Origin: Lutjanus erythropterus
Lineage: Eukaryota; Chordata; Actinopteri; Lutjaniformes; Lutjanidae
DNA: 64,000 nucleotides
Direction of reading: 5' to 3'
NCBI GenBank assembly: GCA_020091685.1
Contig: CM034597.1
Location: 36,325,301 to 36,389,300, forward strand
Part shown: piece after piece, positions 25,447-37,439 of the stretch
Layout: every line of letters begins with the position of its first letter
How positions within the stretch are numbered: the first letter of the stretch is position 1
Notes under the pieces: model-generated
The model's input: the letters and a program-made list of their open reading frames with translations, nothing else
Database searches by the model: none
Told to the model about the DNA's origin: nothing
Position numbers and translations under genes: made by a program

Positions 25447-26459
25447 AGGAAAGTGAACATTCAGCATTAATTTGAGCTCTAGTTAACATGAAACACACAC
25501 ACAAAAAAGCACCACAGCTGCAGCATTGATTTCAGAGAAGTAAGTATTTAGACTTAACATTGTTCCTTCATCTCTGATGCCATATCATGGTCATTTACGA
25601 TTTATTACAGCGAATATATTACAGATTTCTCCTTAAAGTGGCACAAAATTTGAAAAAAATGTCAGTCTTTCTTCTCACCAGCATCTAACCAGCATTTAGA
25701 CAACCCAAAAATCATCTAATTTCTTTTAAGCGAGAAAAGACACACAGTTTTACATCATATGCACAGTTAAAAAATGTCTTTCAGTTCCCAGAAAGAACAG
25801 CACAGAAAGAAACCTGCAATATTACACAGCAAGTTCTTCAAGCAATAAACTGGAACTTGTCCAGTGTTTGTTTGAGCTGTTTATTTCACAAGTTCACAAT
25901 CTGTATTTTATGATCACACTTTTAATGTGCAAGTAGCCTTGTAAAACTGGCTCAGATGTGACTCCAGAGTCAGTTGCATTATAGAGAAAAATATATAAAT
26001 TTCACTTACAAGGGGGGGTTGATTTTCCAATTTTGTAAAGCGTCTTTGCATGTTAATTAACCCCATTAATCAACTTCAAAACCATGTTAAGGTGTGAAGG
26101 GCATCATCATAAACTCGAACAGAAATGAGGTGATGAACATGAAATTTAAAAAACATAAGACTGCCATAAAGTGAGCATGCACTTCACAAGTTCTAGTTGA
26201 AAAATAAAAGAAATGCATGACACTGGAATGTTGCTGATGTTGCACGACCCTTAAACAAATCAAAATCATATTGTGGCAGATTTTTTGATACCAGGAAATA
26301 TATTAATAGTAGTCTTTGCATTCAAGATAAAAGGTAAAAAATAATACCTTTTTTTGTCATTATTACCAAGTCAGGATAGGTCGGTTAGTGTTCAGCACAG
26401 AAAACTGAGCAAAAATCAAATTCCATTAATGGATGAATTTTGATTTAAACTGTTAAAAT

Positions 26460-26660
26460 AACAAAGCAGTGTTCATCTGTTGTTATCAGGCATCATCAGC
26501 AGGCAGAGCGGTGCTGTCGTTCAGGCGTTTGACCTCAGAGTTTAGTTATCATAACAGGGTGGTGACCTCATGACTTGCAGTCATTACTGCTGCCTCCTCC
26601 AATCAGCCCTCCAAAGCTCTGATAAAGCCCTCTGGGGGAAAAACAGGCAGCCAGAATAGA
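26460..26660. promoter_or_regulatory. Candidate conserved non-coding element
   Basis: Unique, GC-balanced sequence with TTATCAGGCATCATCAGC, TTAGTTATCATAACAGGG and GCTCTGATAAAGCC, giving several GATA-type words. No coding frame. Confidence 0.33.
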
Positions 26661-26727
26661 GGTGACATTAGATTTATGTATGCGTGCATGTGTGTGTGCG
26701 TGTGAGTAATGTTAGTGTGCATGCACG

Positions 26728-26730
<3 letters not shown>

Positions 26731-26765
<35 letters not shown>

Positions 26766-27000
26766 CTATGGTATGTCTATAGTTATGAGGACCAACTCGT
26801 TGTTGGTCACAGTGATAGAAAGATGAGGAAAACCCACCAAAGTGAGGATATTTTGATGCTGCTCACCTTCTGAGGGGCTTAATTTAGGATTACCTCTTTG
26901 GTTTAGGGTTAAGATTAGAATTAAGATGAAGCACAGGTGAGGACTGGGGTTAAAAATTACAATAGTTTGCTGTTCAAACCTGGGTTAAGGTTAAATGGTT
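26731..27000. repeat. (TG)n microsatellite with attached dispersed repeat
   Basis: The TG run (26731-26763) is followed by ATGAGGACCAAC, GTGAGGATATTTTG, CTTCTGAGGGGC and GGTTTAGGGTTAAG, a TG-anchored repeat type common in fish genomes. Confidence 0.55.
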
Positions 27001-27573
27001 ACTACAGTGGCTGACAGACAGTGCAATATGAGGGTTTGGGATCGACAATTTGGGGTTAAAGCAATATACATTATTATATTCAAATGGATTTAATGTCAAA
27101 TCAAGATATATTCTTTTACTCACTTTAACAGGCTCAAAATGTCACTGAAATTATTTTGAAAGAACATGAATCTCCAGCCCAAACATGGATGGGATTTAAA
27201 AAAGCTACTTTTGGTGCATTTTTTGCATTTAATTGAAAATACCTGGTAGAGAGTTGACACAAAGTGAGGTGAGGGAGCAGCAGAAGCAATGACATGACAT
27301 CCCTCATGTGCTAGTCTGGATTCAAAGCAGGAACTCTGATTACAAGGTAAAACCCTCACAGGGGTGGAAATTTTGACCTGATAGCCGTGCTGTCCTGCAG
27401 CAGTCGCTTCCTAAAACTTATGCAAACCAAGGAGATTTAAAACCCCAATGAATACATACATAATAACATCATGGACTTTTGTATCCTAATATAATGTGCA
27501 AGCGATATTTTTTAACACATGTAATTAAATGTTCAAGTATTAAGTTTTTTATTTCTGATAGACTTTTGTTATG

Positions 27574-27977
27574 TAAAGGAGCACTTATACTTGCACTTGC
27601 ACATCCAAAAATGAGTACTGCAGTCCAACCAGCCAGTTGGAGTCTTAAGACGGCATATTAAATATTTAATATAAGATGCACGGTTGTGGCGAGTTGTTTC
27701 CCCCACTGCCCCCTCTTCCTCAGACTCGAGGAAGCTCAGGCAGGCTGCGGCAACACTACAGGAAAAGCCAGACGCTGCTGACAATAACAAGAGCCACAGA
27801 GTTTGACACCATAAGTTGATAGGCTGTTTATAACTGTCATTTGTCTGTCAATGTAAAGTTAAGCCTATTATCCGGAGAACAAAAACCCACTGCTCTGAAA
27901 ATACACTCTGGAGGGCAGTGACACAAGCAGCCATTACACTCCAACTCCAGACTCCACTGACATTTTGCTCAATTTAA
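27574..27977. mobile_element. TTAA-ended MITE, copy 3 of 4
   Basis: Left end TAAAGGAGCACTTATAC and right end CATTTTGCTCAATTTAA match the two termini of copy 1. The middle shares GAGTACTGCAGTCC, AGGAAGCTCAGGCAGGCTGC, AATAACAAG and CCCACTGCTCTGAAAATACA. Confidence 0.65.
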
Positions 27978-27999
27978 CTGTTACAAACATTTACTCCTT

Positions 28000-30900
28000 C
28001 TACAAGATTATTAATGATTTCTTATGTCTCATAAACAGACACTTACACATTTGATGAACATGTAGTATTAATTTTAACCCTAATTAATGTGAAAGGGGCA
28101 ATTAAAAAATCACATTTTTGAGGGCTGCTGTTTTATCACATATATTTGTTAAGGAGATAAGCATTTTTGCACGGTCACATTTGGGTGGGTCCCCTTAAAC
28201 AGGGCTCAGCATGTAGGGAGACCACATTATTGTCAAGTCTGTCCCTGACCAGACTGCCTCTGCCTCTTTATCAGCGCTCAGAAGTGAGAGATCAAACACC
28301 ACCAAGTGCTCCAAATTAACTGTTTTCCTCAGTGTCACACAACTGTCCCAAATTCTACTTAACAACCACTGTCCCAAACTGAAGTTCTTCTTTTTCATTC
28401 TACACAATATGTATAATAACTACTTTAATAAGTTTAATAAAGTTCAATTCAGTAACTTGTATCACTTCACTGAATCACTCTGGTCTACCATGGAAGTTCT
28501 GCTAGTTGTTTCCTGCATTTATCACCCTGACTGTAGGTGTTTTGCCACAATCAGTTTTCATTATTCTTCTAGTCATTGGGTGAGCTACTGTCTCTTGTTT
28601 ATTTCTAAGGAAGATTCTGAATTGATTCATATATGCCAAAAAGCAATTTTCTTAAATGTTAATCAATGTGATGCTGACAGGGTGAGCAAAGTGGAATTAA
28701 GCCGCCAGGGTAATGCAGCTACCGGACAGTCTCGACCATGCACATGCTGCAGTTATCAGCAGTCAACAGCGAGAGATGTACTTCATTTTCTCAAAAAGAG
28801 GCAGTTGCAAGCATGTTTTGATTTAGTGTTGAAATAATTACTTTTATGAGTTTCTTGGAAATACCTTTTGCCATCACCAAGACACCAGGCGTTAAGACAT
28901 TAATGTAGAGGGACAGCGATCAGCTGTAACAAACAAGAGAGACACACTGCAACATTAAACAACTTCAACCAACACTGTGGTGAAGAAAATCGCTCTCTGC
29001 TCGATCTGTTTCACCTCTAAAACTCTGTGTCCGCTCTGCATCCTGGACAGTGATGGTACTGGAGACAAAACATTAACACAGCAGAGAACTCTGCCTCCCC
29101 CTACAGGCAGGAAACTGTCTGATACTTTCAAATCGATTAATTCGTTATTTATCAACACAGTTAACTCTTTTAAATAAAAAGGCAGTGGGCTGTTTAATTA
29201 CCAGTTACGTTGCATTTTGTATTTCTTTGGAGCTGAAGCAAGAGACTGAAAATCGTACCCCCTTAGATCCCCACCCCTAAATGTAAGATGTGCGTCATGT
29301 TTACTTCTAAAGTAGGCTGCTTCTTGAGTTTTGCTGAGGATGACTGAACGTGAGCAGCTGTTGATGGATGCAAAACGACCACCTGACTTAAAAGCTTAAA
29401 GTTTTGATGCATTAATAATCGTTATATGATTACATCAAAGCCCTCTGAATCAGAATCAAATCAAACAAGGTACGAAGAGATTCCCACCACTAGCTGATGG
29501 ACTCCATTTCCCTGATATCAAACTTTTAATGTGAAGATGTCGACCACGTCATCATCATCGCCATCTTGTTGCTGCAGTCTACATACAACCTGATGCAAAT
29601 TCAAAAAATGTACTACAGAATTATTTCCCGGGTGTACATTTGTGTATATGCATATATGTAAATAAATGTATTATTTATTGTGTTTTGTTTTAAATTTTTA
29701 TCCTATTCAGTTCTGAATTTGATTAATTATCTATACTGTATAAAGGAACTACAACTCCCATTTTATTGAGCAACCCTGTGTTGTATAATGATAATTAATT
29801 ACCCTGAGAACTTGGTACAAGAGTCTTGAGTGCTGACTGTAGGCTCCATTTTCTTTCATCATTAAGTATTTAACTTGGTCTCTTCACTCTGCATATACAA
29901 AAAAACACAACCTTACACTTCAAACTTTTTTGTGGAGAGCAGATCCATAGTGAGGTGACCTTAGTCGTCATGGTAACAAAAATAAACGTGATTAACGTCG
30001 CCATTTGGTTAGGTTTAGTAAACAAAACTGCTTCATTAAGCTTTGGAAAAGATCGTGTTTTAGTTACAGTAAGTATGTTATATTAGTCATATGATGCACA
30101 AATGGCTTTAAGTTGACTTTCGTTTCAAACTGGACACAAACCTGGACCTCCTGGGTGAAAGTCCTGTTTGTTTGACCCAAAGTCAATTCCTGCACACACT
30201 CATCAACTCTGCATCGATTTATTAATATAGTGCACATGGACCTCTCTCAAGACATCATGTCAACTGAATATTCTTTTGGGGCTGCCTGGCAGAGATCTGC
30301 TGAGTGCACTCTTTTAGCTGCAGCTGAAATCCTAGTCTGACTTGTTGACTTCTAATATCTCTACTCGTACAAAACTGAATTTGTGGCCTACTTGTTTAAA
30401 AGAGTTGCAGTGAAAACACTTTGAGGGTCAACGTGTGTTCAATCCTTCCATGGTAAAAGTACCTCTCCGTAAAACTCAGACCCAAGGCAAAAGACAAAAT
30501 GTCTTCCTGACTGGAAAAATAGACGAGATAAGGCCTTTTTCAAAAGAGAAAAGCTGAAGGGTACCAGGAAACACTTGTTTGACTGAAAGGAGGAAAAACA
30601 CGCTGATTCGTTTAATTTAAATACAAATAAAAAGTATATTTTCATCCTTGGGGCACTATTTCACAACTACATTTCACTCTTTTTCATCATACAGTAACTG
30701 AGAATTTCTCCAGTCTAATTATCAGCTCTTGCATTGCAGGTTAATTAGGACTAGAAGCCTCAGAAGCCATTTTTACGAACAATTTGAAGATAATCGTTAA
30801 TCCAGAAGGAAACAGCAGACTGAGCAAGTGAAATAACCTGTCTGGAGGGCCTGTTGCATCCACTGTTGATACAGAGTTTGCTGGTTATCACCCCTGCTAA

Positions 30901-32400
30901 TATAAATGTGCTACTTAAAATGTACTGAATGCTTTTCAACAAAAACTACTACAAGAACTACAACTAGAAAAGTTCTCTAATGATAATAATTCCCGCCTTC
31001 ATGGTGAAATAGAAAAATCTAATCTTAGCTGTCCAACTTGCACACAATTACTGGGAGAAAACATTTGTCTAAGGTGACTAAAACGGTTAGCAATTCTGAG
31101 ACTTCTGAAGGCTCTGACAAAATAAACTGAAGCCCTTGAGTGGTTGCACAAAGAATTTCAAATGGAGTTTGTCCTTTCTTATTCCACTGTGTAGAGAAGT
31201 AGAATACATGACAATGTCAGCCCTTTCTTACCAACAGCAAAACACTGTTTTTTCATCTTTCACCTTCATTCTCTTGATTTTGGATCCATGTTTTCAAGTT
31301 TTCTTAAACCACACGTCAGTCACGTAAGACTTTTCATACAGACGCTTCTAATAAATCTTATTAGAAAAGATTTTGAGATTTTTCTCTGAACAGCTTCCCT
31401 CACTGATGAAAATGCATTAACCAAACCATTAATCAAAAATCGTTAGGCTTAAGAGATTCTGATGAAACAAGCCTGTGTTAAATTTTCCCAGCCAAAGTTA
31501 CAGGGAGCAGCACATCAGCCAGTTAAACAGAAGCAGAAGAAGATTTTTATTTAGATAATTTAATTTTTGATGTTATTATTTTGTGCTTATAATGGTGGAA
31601 ATGCTACTGCTTTTGTCCAAGCCTCTAAAATCAACCAAATATGAAAGTAGTGGCTTTAACCAATGAAAATATTATCAAAAAAGCAGAATGAACAGGCTCT
31701 AAAATAAAAGCTCTAGAATAGAATAAAAAGTTCTCTAGTTAACATTTTAAAAGTGGTAAATTAAGTATAAGCATGTGTCAAAAAGCCCCTTACAAATGTT
31801 TCAGGTCAAAACGCCAACAAGAGCACCACGCCTACTGGCAGAAAAGACTCGTTCTCATGAAGTCACTCCAGAAAATGATTGGTCAGGAACATATTCCACT
31901 CACAAGAGGTCACAGCACCATCCATCAAAGCAAAGCAAGATCAAACTAAAGCAGCAGGACAGAGTTAAAGGGTTTCATTACAGTCTTTACTTGTTTTTAA
32001 AGGCAACTAATGAGAATAATTTATTCAAAAGATAGCTGCACCACACTGCAGACAACGACCATCTCTTCAGCAAAAACTTCTGATCAACTAATGACAAAAC
32101 TTTTATCATCAGCTACATGTTTCCATAAGGGTTAAAGACAACAGTGCAAAGCTCACTTTTTATATCAAAGCATGCAGGTCACCTCGGTCCACGTACATTT
32201 CAGCCTCCTCAGTGCAAAATGCAAATGCAAAGTCCAAATGCAACTCACAAAACACAAACGCACGCAGCCCTGCATGAATCAAAACTTAATATCATCCCTC
32301 TACATCTCCTCCAGGCAGCCTCACAGTCCTGAGTGGGGAAAAAAACTCCTTTCTGTCCCTAAAGTATCTTATTGTTATTCCTAATCACTCCTCAGAATCA
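28000..32400. other. Intergenic DNA, nothing recognised
   Basis: AT-rich sequence. A 142-codon frame on the + strand (28409-28837) has ordinary low-complexity composition and matches nothing I recognise. No transposon ends, RNA genes or convincing conserved blocks were found. Confidence 0.4.
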
Positions 32401-32409
32401 TAAACAATC

Positions 32410-33400
32410 TCACAACTTTTTTTTTTTTCCCCTCATTCAGCCCTCTCTGTTTATGCAGTTCCCAGAAGGCATTGCCTTTTAGACTCTCCCTCTCCGGCGG
32501 CAAAGATGTCAGGAAAACAAATAACGGCGGAAAACAAAACAAAACAAAGTCTCCTGAAATACCTTGTGGATGCCCAGAGGAAGGCGCTGGACAGACAGAT
32601 GAGCAGATAGGTTTCCTCTGTCCTCCTCTCTCAGGCTGCCTCCTCTCTCGGCGTGCTGTGGAGAGTGACTGCTCACAGCCCGCCTGGCATATCTAATTAG
32701 AGCCAGGCTGTTGCCACTATCGGGCAGAGGATCTACCTCTCCAATCTCTCCTGACTCAATCTTCCCCATCTCTGATTTTCTTTTATATTTATGCTGGAAT
32801 ATTTAATTGTAGACAAAAGGTTACTCTGGGCTCTATTCATCGCACACAGGCAGAATAATCTCCTTTAAAAGGCTTGACATTTCAGGCTTTTCAAAAGGGG
32901 CTGAAAAAATTATATCCCCGCTTTTGTTAATCAATGAAGTAGAACTCCCCCGAACAAAAGAATTAAATTGCTTGGTTGGGTTAATAAAACACACAGAAAT
33001 AGCTGCTTCCTGTGGGCTTTTGTGCCTGCCACTGGCTCCCCCCATATGCAACCAGCACTGTAATTCCATATGATTTGTGGGGCAAAACTCTCATTTCTCC
33101 ACACAGTTGGCTTTTTAAATCCTATTGAATGAGCAGTCTGTGAGGCTGGCTGATTGGGACCTCTTGCCTGAGCCTGGCTGCCTGGCTAGCAGAACAGGCT
33201 CTCTCCATTCAAATATGACTTCCACTAAGGAGAGACAGCAGGTCCACTACAATTTACAATTTCTATACTGCCCCTGCCTCAGAAAAACATTGTAATTATG
33301 CAAATGATAGGGGCAATAATTAGGCCCTTCACTGTCCCATTGTGTTAGCTGCTGTCGTGTTTCGGTCCAATGGTAGAAGAGACGCAGCAGGGCACGTTTG
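32410..33400. promoter_or_regulatory. Large candidate enhancer block with SOX and POU sites
   Basis: Almost 1 kb without transposon sequence, rich in homeobox-like words (TCTAATTAG, TTTAATTG, GTTAATCAATG, AATAATTAGG). The words CATATCTAATTAGAGCCAGG and CCATATGCAACCAGCACTG sit in GC-balanced context. At 33288-33305 CATTGT is followed by AATT and ATGCAAAT. The open frames here are short and not protein-like. I infer a conserved enhancer cluster in the sox2 landscape. Confidence 0.5.
33288..33305 (+). promoter_or_regulatory. Composite SOX-POU site
   Basis: CATTGT (SOX HMG-box site) is separated by AATT from ATGCAAAT (exact POU octamer). The spacing equals that of the FGF4 enhancer composite site, which has four bases between its CTTTGT and ATGCTAAT. 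Binding is inferred. Confidence 0.5.
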
Positions 33401-33608
33401 GGTTTAAATTGCTCCTTACAGACAGCCTGCAGATGTTCACAGTATCTTCACTGCTATAACTAGACCATCACCCCGAGCCAGGGTGCCTTCATATACGACA
33501 CTCCAGCAGCAGACTCCAGTTGTGCGGTCGGGAGAGCTGCCTGAGAGTGAGACACTGCAACATACAGCTGTATCAGCCAGAGGCCTGCTGGCATGTGATA
33601 CACTTCAT

Positions 33609-33780
33609 TAGGGCTGGATTACATATCTTCTTAGATTTTTAATATCATTATATCATATGGTATAGGTGTTGTCTGCATTACAGTAAAGTGATTCATTTTC
33701 TGAACTCACTAGACAATTCTAGCAGTTCTATTATTTGCCTTTGCCCACTTAGTCATTATATCTACATATCTACATAACTT
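33609..33780. mobile_element. hAT-like MITE fragment, same family as 61346-61692
   Basis: Starts TAGGGCTGGATTACATATC and contains TTACAGTAAAGTGATTC, TTTTCTGAACTCAC, CTAGCAGTTCTATTATTTGC and CCACTTAGTCATTATATC. These are the reverse complement of words in the copy at 61346. The far end is missing. Confidence 0.6.
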
Positions 33781-33846
33781 CTTTTAAATTACTTCTCAAA
33801 ACATACCTTTTTAAAAATAAAAAGAAAAAAAGAAAAAGCCCTTCAT

Positions 33847-34215
33847 TCAAGGAGCAACACATATGTGCACATGCAAAAATGAGTACAGCAATCCAAATAG
33901 CAAGTTAAGAGCCATAGATGATGTATTAAATAGGTTGAGATCCTATTTGTACTACCTATGCCCCCATCTCTCCAGACTCCGGGGAAGCTCTGCTGGCCGC
34001 AGAAGCTCCACAGGACCTCCACAGGAAGCACGCAACATCATAAATTGACAATAACAAGCGACAAAAAGTACTCCACTGTAAGTTGATCAGCTGTTTATAA
34101 CTGTAAATTGTCTGTCAATGTAAAGTTAAGCCCATTAGCCAAAAAAACAAAAGCCCACTGCTCTGAAAAGACACTTTTGACTTTGAGTTGAGTGACAGCC
34201 AGTCTTACCACTTGC
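33847..34215. mobile_element. TTAA-ended MITE, copy 4 of 4
   Basis: Begins CAAGGAGCAACACATATG and follows the family through GAGTACAGCAATCC, AAATAGGTTGAGATCCTAT, AATAACAAGCGAC and CCCACTGCTCTGAAAAGAC. Right terminus decayed. Confidence 0.6.
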
Positions 34216-34299
34216 TGGACTGTATTACACTATATAATAAATATTACACTACAATAATAATAATACTACACAGTATACTTCAAATACTATACTCTACTG

Positions 34300-34617
34300 C
34301 AGCGATTCCCAAAGAGTGAGTAGTGAAGGCCCTGCAGGTGGGCCTTGAGCATTCAGGAAAAATAAATTAATAAAATGTTTTTACAATTTTCAAGTCTGAG
34401 ATAACAATATGTCTATGATCTTAAAAAGTAATTAGAACTAATTTGAAGTGCATGTTATTCTTCATTTATCTAAACTAGTGTTAAAGCATATTTGTCACAT
34501 TAAAACTGGAACCTGTCTCATGTGTTGATCAGAGATGTGTTTAAAGGTTTATGTGGGCCACAGAAGATTTTAAGATTTCAAATTAGGCCGTAGAATTCTT
34601 AAGTTTAGGAATGGCTG
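34300..34617. mobile_element. hAT MITE with perfect 8-bp target duplication
   Basis: The left end CAGCGATTCCCAAAGAG and the right end, on the opposite strand CAGCCATTCCTAAACTTAAG, are inverted. They are flanked on both sides by CTCTACTG (34292-34299 and 34618-34625). The termini are of the CAGnGGTTCCCAA type, related to 15121-15464 and 47221-47361. Confidence 0.85.
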
Positions 34618-35444
34618 CTCTACTGTATCATACTATAGTACATATAATAGATAATTATACACTGCATACACTATGATAGGGCTGCAGCTATCGAATATTT
34701 TAGTAATCGAGTATTCTACTGAAAATTCCATCGATTAATCGAGTAATCGGATAAAACATATTTTTGTTTAGTTAAAGAGCAATTATAAATATACATGAGA
34801 AAATAAGACATTTCACCTAATAATAAACCATTGGTTTCCTTTTTTAGACAATCAATTTCTTTATTTTTAGATGCACATTGTTTAAAAACCCTGAACTTAC
34901 ACCAGCTGACCAAATTCACTGCCTTCACTCAAAAACACTAAGGATCTTACCAAGAAATTTTCTTATTTCTAACCTAAAAATGTCATTACACCTGATAACA
35001 CACATCACTTAAAAGGTTAGGTGTTTTTCCCACGTGTTTCAATTGAACTTTCATTTGTGTCAAGCAAATTTTAAGTTCTAGTTAAGTTTTAAGTTAAAGT
35101 CTTGATAAGATTTTGGGTTTTTGCAGTGTTCAAAATAAAATTATGATAACTGCTGTATTGGAGCACATTAGGCACCAGTGCTACTTGATGTTTTATCCAT
35201 CAATGACTACTGAGCTAAAATTGACAACTATCCAGTTAGCTTTATTATGTTTTTATTTTTCACCCTCATCACTCTACAGCGCTGTGTTTTTACAGATTAA
35301 ATAAAGCCTGTATGAAAGGCACATTAGCCACGCATCGACAGTAGTCATAATTAATAGAAACCTAGTCCTCCGCAGGGCTAACGTTATGTTAGCAAGGTAC
35401 AGTATAGTTAATCTCATTAATTAGCGCAACGTTAACTTAATAAC

Positions 35445-36583
35445 TAGTGCTGTCAGGCGATTAAAAAAATTAATCTAATTAATTACAGGATTTGTAATTA
35501 ATTAATCTAATTAATCGCATTTTAATCTCATATCTGCTAGAGGTCCCCAAATAAAGAATTTGAATTCTAGGACATTACAAAATTGTAGTGCATGACTAAT
35601 CAATTGAATACACAAGGTACAAATCACTGCGTTCTTGTTAATAGTCCCGTCTTTGTTCTTTTTATAAATAAACTTGCCGTTCAAAGGTCCAAGTAAGCTT
35701 GCCTCGCTCTTAGGGCTGCAACGGATCAAAAAACTCACAGTTCGGATCATATCACAGGTTTGAGTCACGGATCGGATCATTTTTTGGATCAGCAAAAAAG
35801 AAAAAAGTGGTGGGATTAGAGTTAAATTATTTTAAAAATGCACTTGTCTTTGATCTTTGTCTGTCTGTAATTATCACCATAGTTATGTGATGTAATAATA
35901 ATGATAATAGTAATGATAATGGTAATATATTAAAAACTTTAAACGTATACAGTGCTGTACTATGTATATAATATACATATATTAGATCATTATACACTGT
36001 ACAGTATAATATACAACTACGCTCTGTAGTCTGGCTCAATGTCCCGCCTACAGCAGCACATCTGATTGGTTAGAAGTCACGATCAATCAGCAGACACAGT
36101 GTGTGACAGACGGGGTGAGACAGAGCTGCAGCGGTGAGCAGAGAGGAGCTGTGTAGAAGTTAAGACAGCTGATATCACCAAAGTTTCAATGAACATGACA
36201 GTTTTATGATCTGTTTCTTTGTGATAGCAGAGTTACATCAGAGAAAAAAGTTACGGTCTGGATTTCACTCAAGGCGATTTGACGGCTTTTAAATCAGTCG
36301 CTCTTCACAGAGATGAGCTGCACACAGCAGCATCTGTCCTTCTGTTCACTGCAACTCTGCATTGAGATTTCAGGTTTTATAACTTATACAAAAGTAACAG
36401 TGACAGTAAAACTATGATGCTCACATGTGGTCCGCGGATCACACGCGTGCCGAACTCAATGGGCCAAATTTAAAATGCTTGCGCATTGACTTGCCACTCA
36501 TGATTAATTGCGTTAATTTTTATAGCGCGTTAATCTGCAGCGTAATTAATTAATCTAATTAACGCGTTAAACTGACAGCCCTA
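35445..36583. mobile_element. hAT-like element inserted in the BED-finger element
   Basis: Ends TAGTGCTGTCAGGCGATTAA and, on the opposite strand, TAGGGCTGTCAGTTTAACGC, both followed by TTAATCTAATTAATTA-like words. Perfect 8-bp duplication TTAATAAC (35437-35444 and 36584-36591). It contains a further terminus at 35711. Confidence 0.87.
35711..36466. mobile_element. Third-level nested hAT-like segment
   Basis: TAGGGCTGCAACGGATC followed by repeated CGGATC words marks a typical hAT left end. TCCGCGGATCACACGCGTG and GCCGAACTCAATGGGCC near 36432-36464 fit the matching right subterminal region. The exact right end and target duplication are lost. The middle (36015-36300) is homologous to 37030-37320. 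Confidence 0.5.
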
Positions 36584-36850
36584 TTAATAACTTAACCTTG
36601 TCTCAGGTGACGGTCCTCCGCTCTCGGAGTAAACAGGGTGCCTTCGGTGGAGATGCTGCAGCATTGAAGACGTACTGTTGTGGTATGCAAGCGCTGTCTT
36701 ACAGTGAATACATGCAACAGTGTTCGCCTTGGTGTCCAGCTTGAAATGCTCCCACACTTTTGACATTTTCTGCCTTTTCTTTGTGCCTTTCTCTTCGCTT
36801 TCGTCGCCTTCTTCGTCGTTACCTCTACATCCATGGTTAAAACCGCACAT
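36584..36850 (-). pseudogene. BED zinc-finger of a hAT transposase, truncated
   Basis: The frame encodes SKVWEHFKLDTKANTVACIHC and then SSMLQHLHRRHP, the C-x2-C ... H-x4-H (HLHRRH) pattern of a BED finger, the DNA-binding N-terminus of Ac-like hAT transposases. The upstream part is basic and acidic (EEGDESEEKGTKKRQK). The frame stops at the junction with the inserted element at 36583, so no catalytic domain follows. A start a few codons upstream is possible in the overlapping frame. It is non-functional as a transposase. Confidence 0.8.
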
Positions 36851-37439
36851 ATCCGCCGCTGTGACCTCAGCGCGTTGTGCCGCATTAAAAGTAGTCCGGG
36901 CGAAATACCATGCTTTGAGCTGGCAAAATTAAACGATTCCTCGAGGCAGAGAAAATTCCTCGATCATTTTTTGTAATCGAGTTACTCGAATTATTCGAGG
37001 AATCGTTTCAGCCCTACACTATGACATTGTGGCTCAATGTCCCACCCACAACACTATCTGACTGGTTAGAAGTCACAAGTAATAGCCAATCAACACTGAA
37101 GCCGGTGACATGGATAGACACAGATCTTGACCGGTGTGATGAGCTGAGTTGTGTGTTAAGACAACAGATATCGGCAAAGTTACAATAAACACCACAATCT
37201 TATGATCTGTTTCTATGACGACAGCCTGCCCAGATTCCCAGTTACACCAGTGAAAATGACCAAAGCCGGATTTTAAAGTGTAAAGTGTTGCTTGTTGATG
37301 CAATTAAAATCTTCTTTCAAGTTTCATTTCTTTGTGACTTTATTTTGTTTACTGGAGAGGCGAGGTATATATCTGCAATCGCGGTAAATGGGCGCACAGT
37401 GGCTGGTTGAAAAATTTTAACATATCGCACAACCCTAAC

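Larger units (their letters stand above)
34677..37016. mobile_element. hAT element with BED-finger remnant, split by a second hAT
   Basis: Ends TAGGGCTGCAGCTATCGAAT and, on the opposite strand, TAGGGCTGAAACGATTCCTC, with subterminal TCGAGTAATCG repeats, are flanked by a perfect 8-bp duplication CACTATGA (34669-34676 and 37017-37024). About 1.2 kb remains once the inner element (35445-36583) and its duplicate are removed, so the copy is internally deleted. It retains the start of a transposase-like frame on the - strand. Confidence 0.88.
34216..37436. mobile_element. Older hAT-like element interrupted by the nested stack
   Basis: Sequence left of the 34677 insertion (TAGTACATATAATAGATAAT) and right of it (TGGCTCAATGTCCC, CTGACTGGTTAGAAGTCAC, TTATGATCTGTTTC) is colinear with 35940-36300 inside the innermost element. 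The right end ATATCGCACAACCCTA looks like a hAT terminus. The left limit is a guess; 34300-34617 and 34677-37016 are later insertions. Confidence 0.45.

Noticed and set aside
28409-28837. 142-codon open frame on the + strand
   Set aside because: No recognisable domain, biased composition like translated AT-rich DNA, and no exon signals that fit; likely chance.
28940-29180. Overlapping frames on both strands with CSICFTSKTLCPLC, suggesting a zinc finger
   Set aside because: The Cys spacing does not continue into any finger pattern, and the segment lacks splice or start context.
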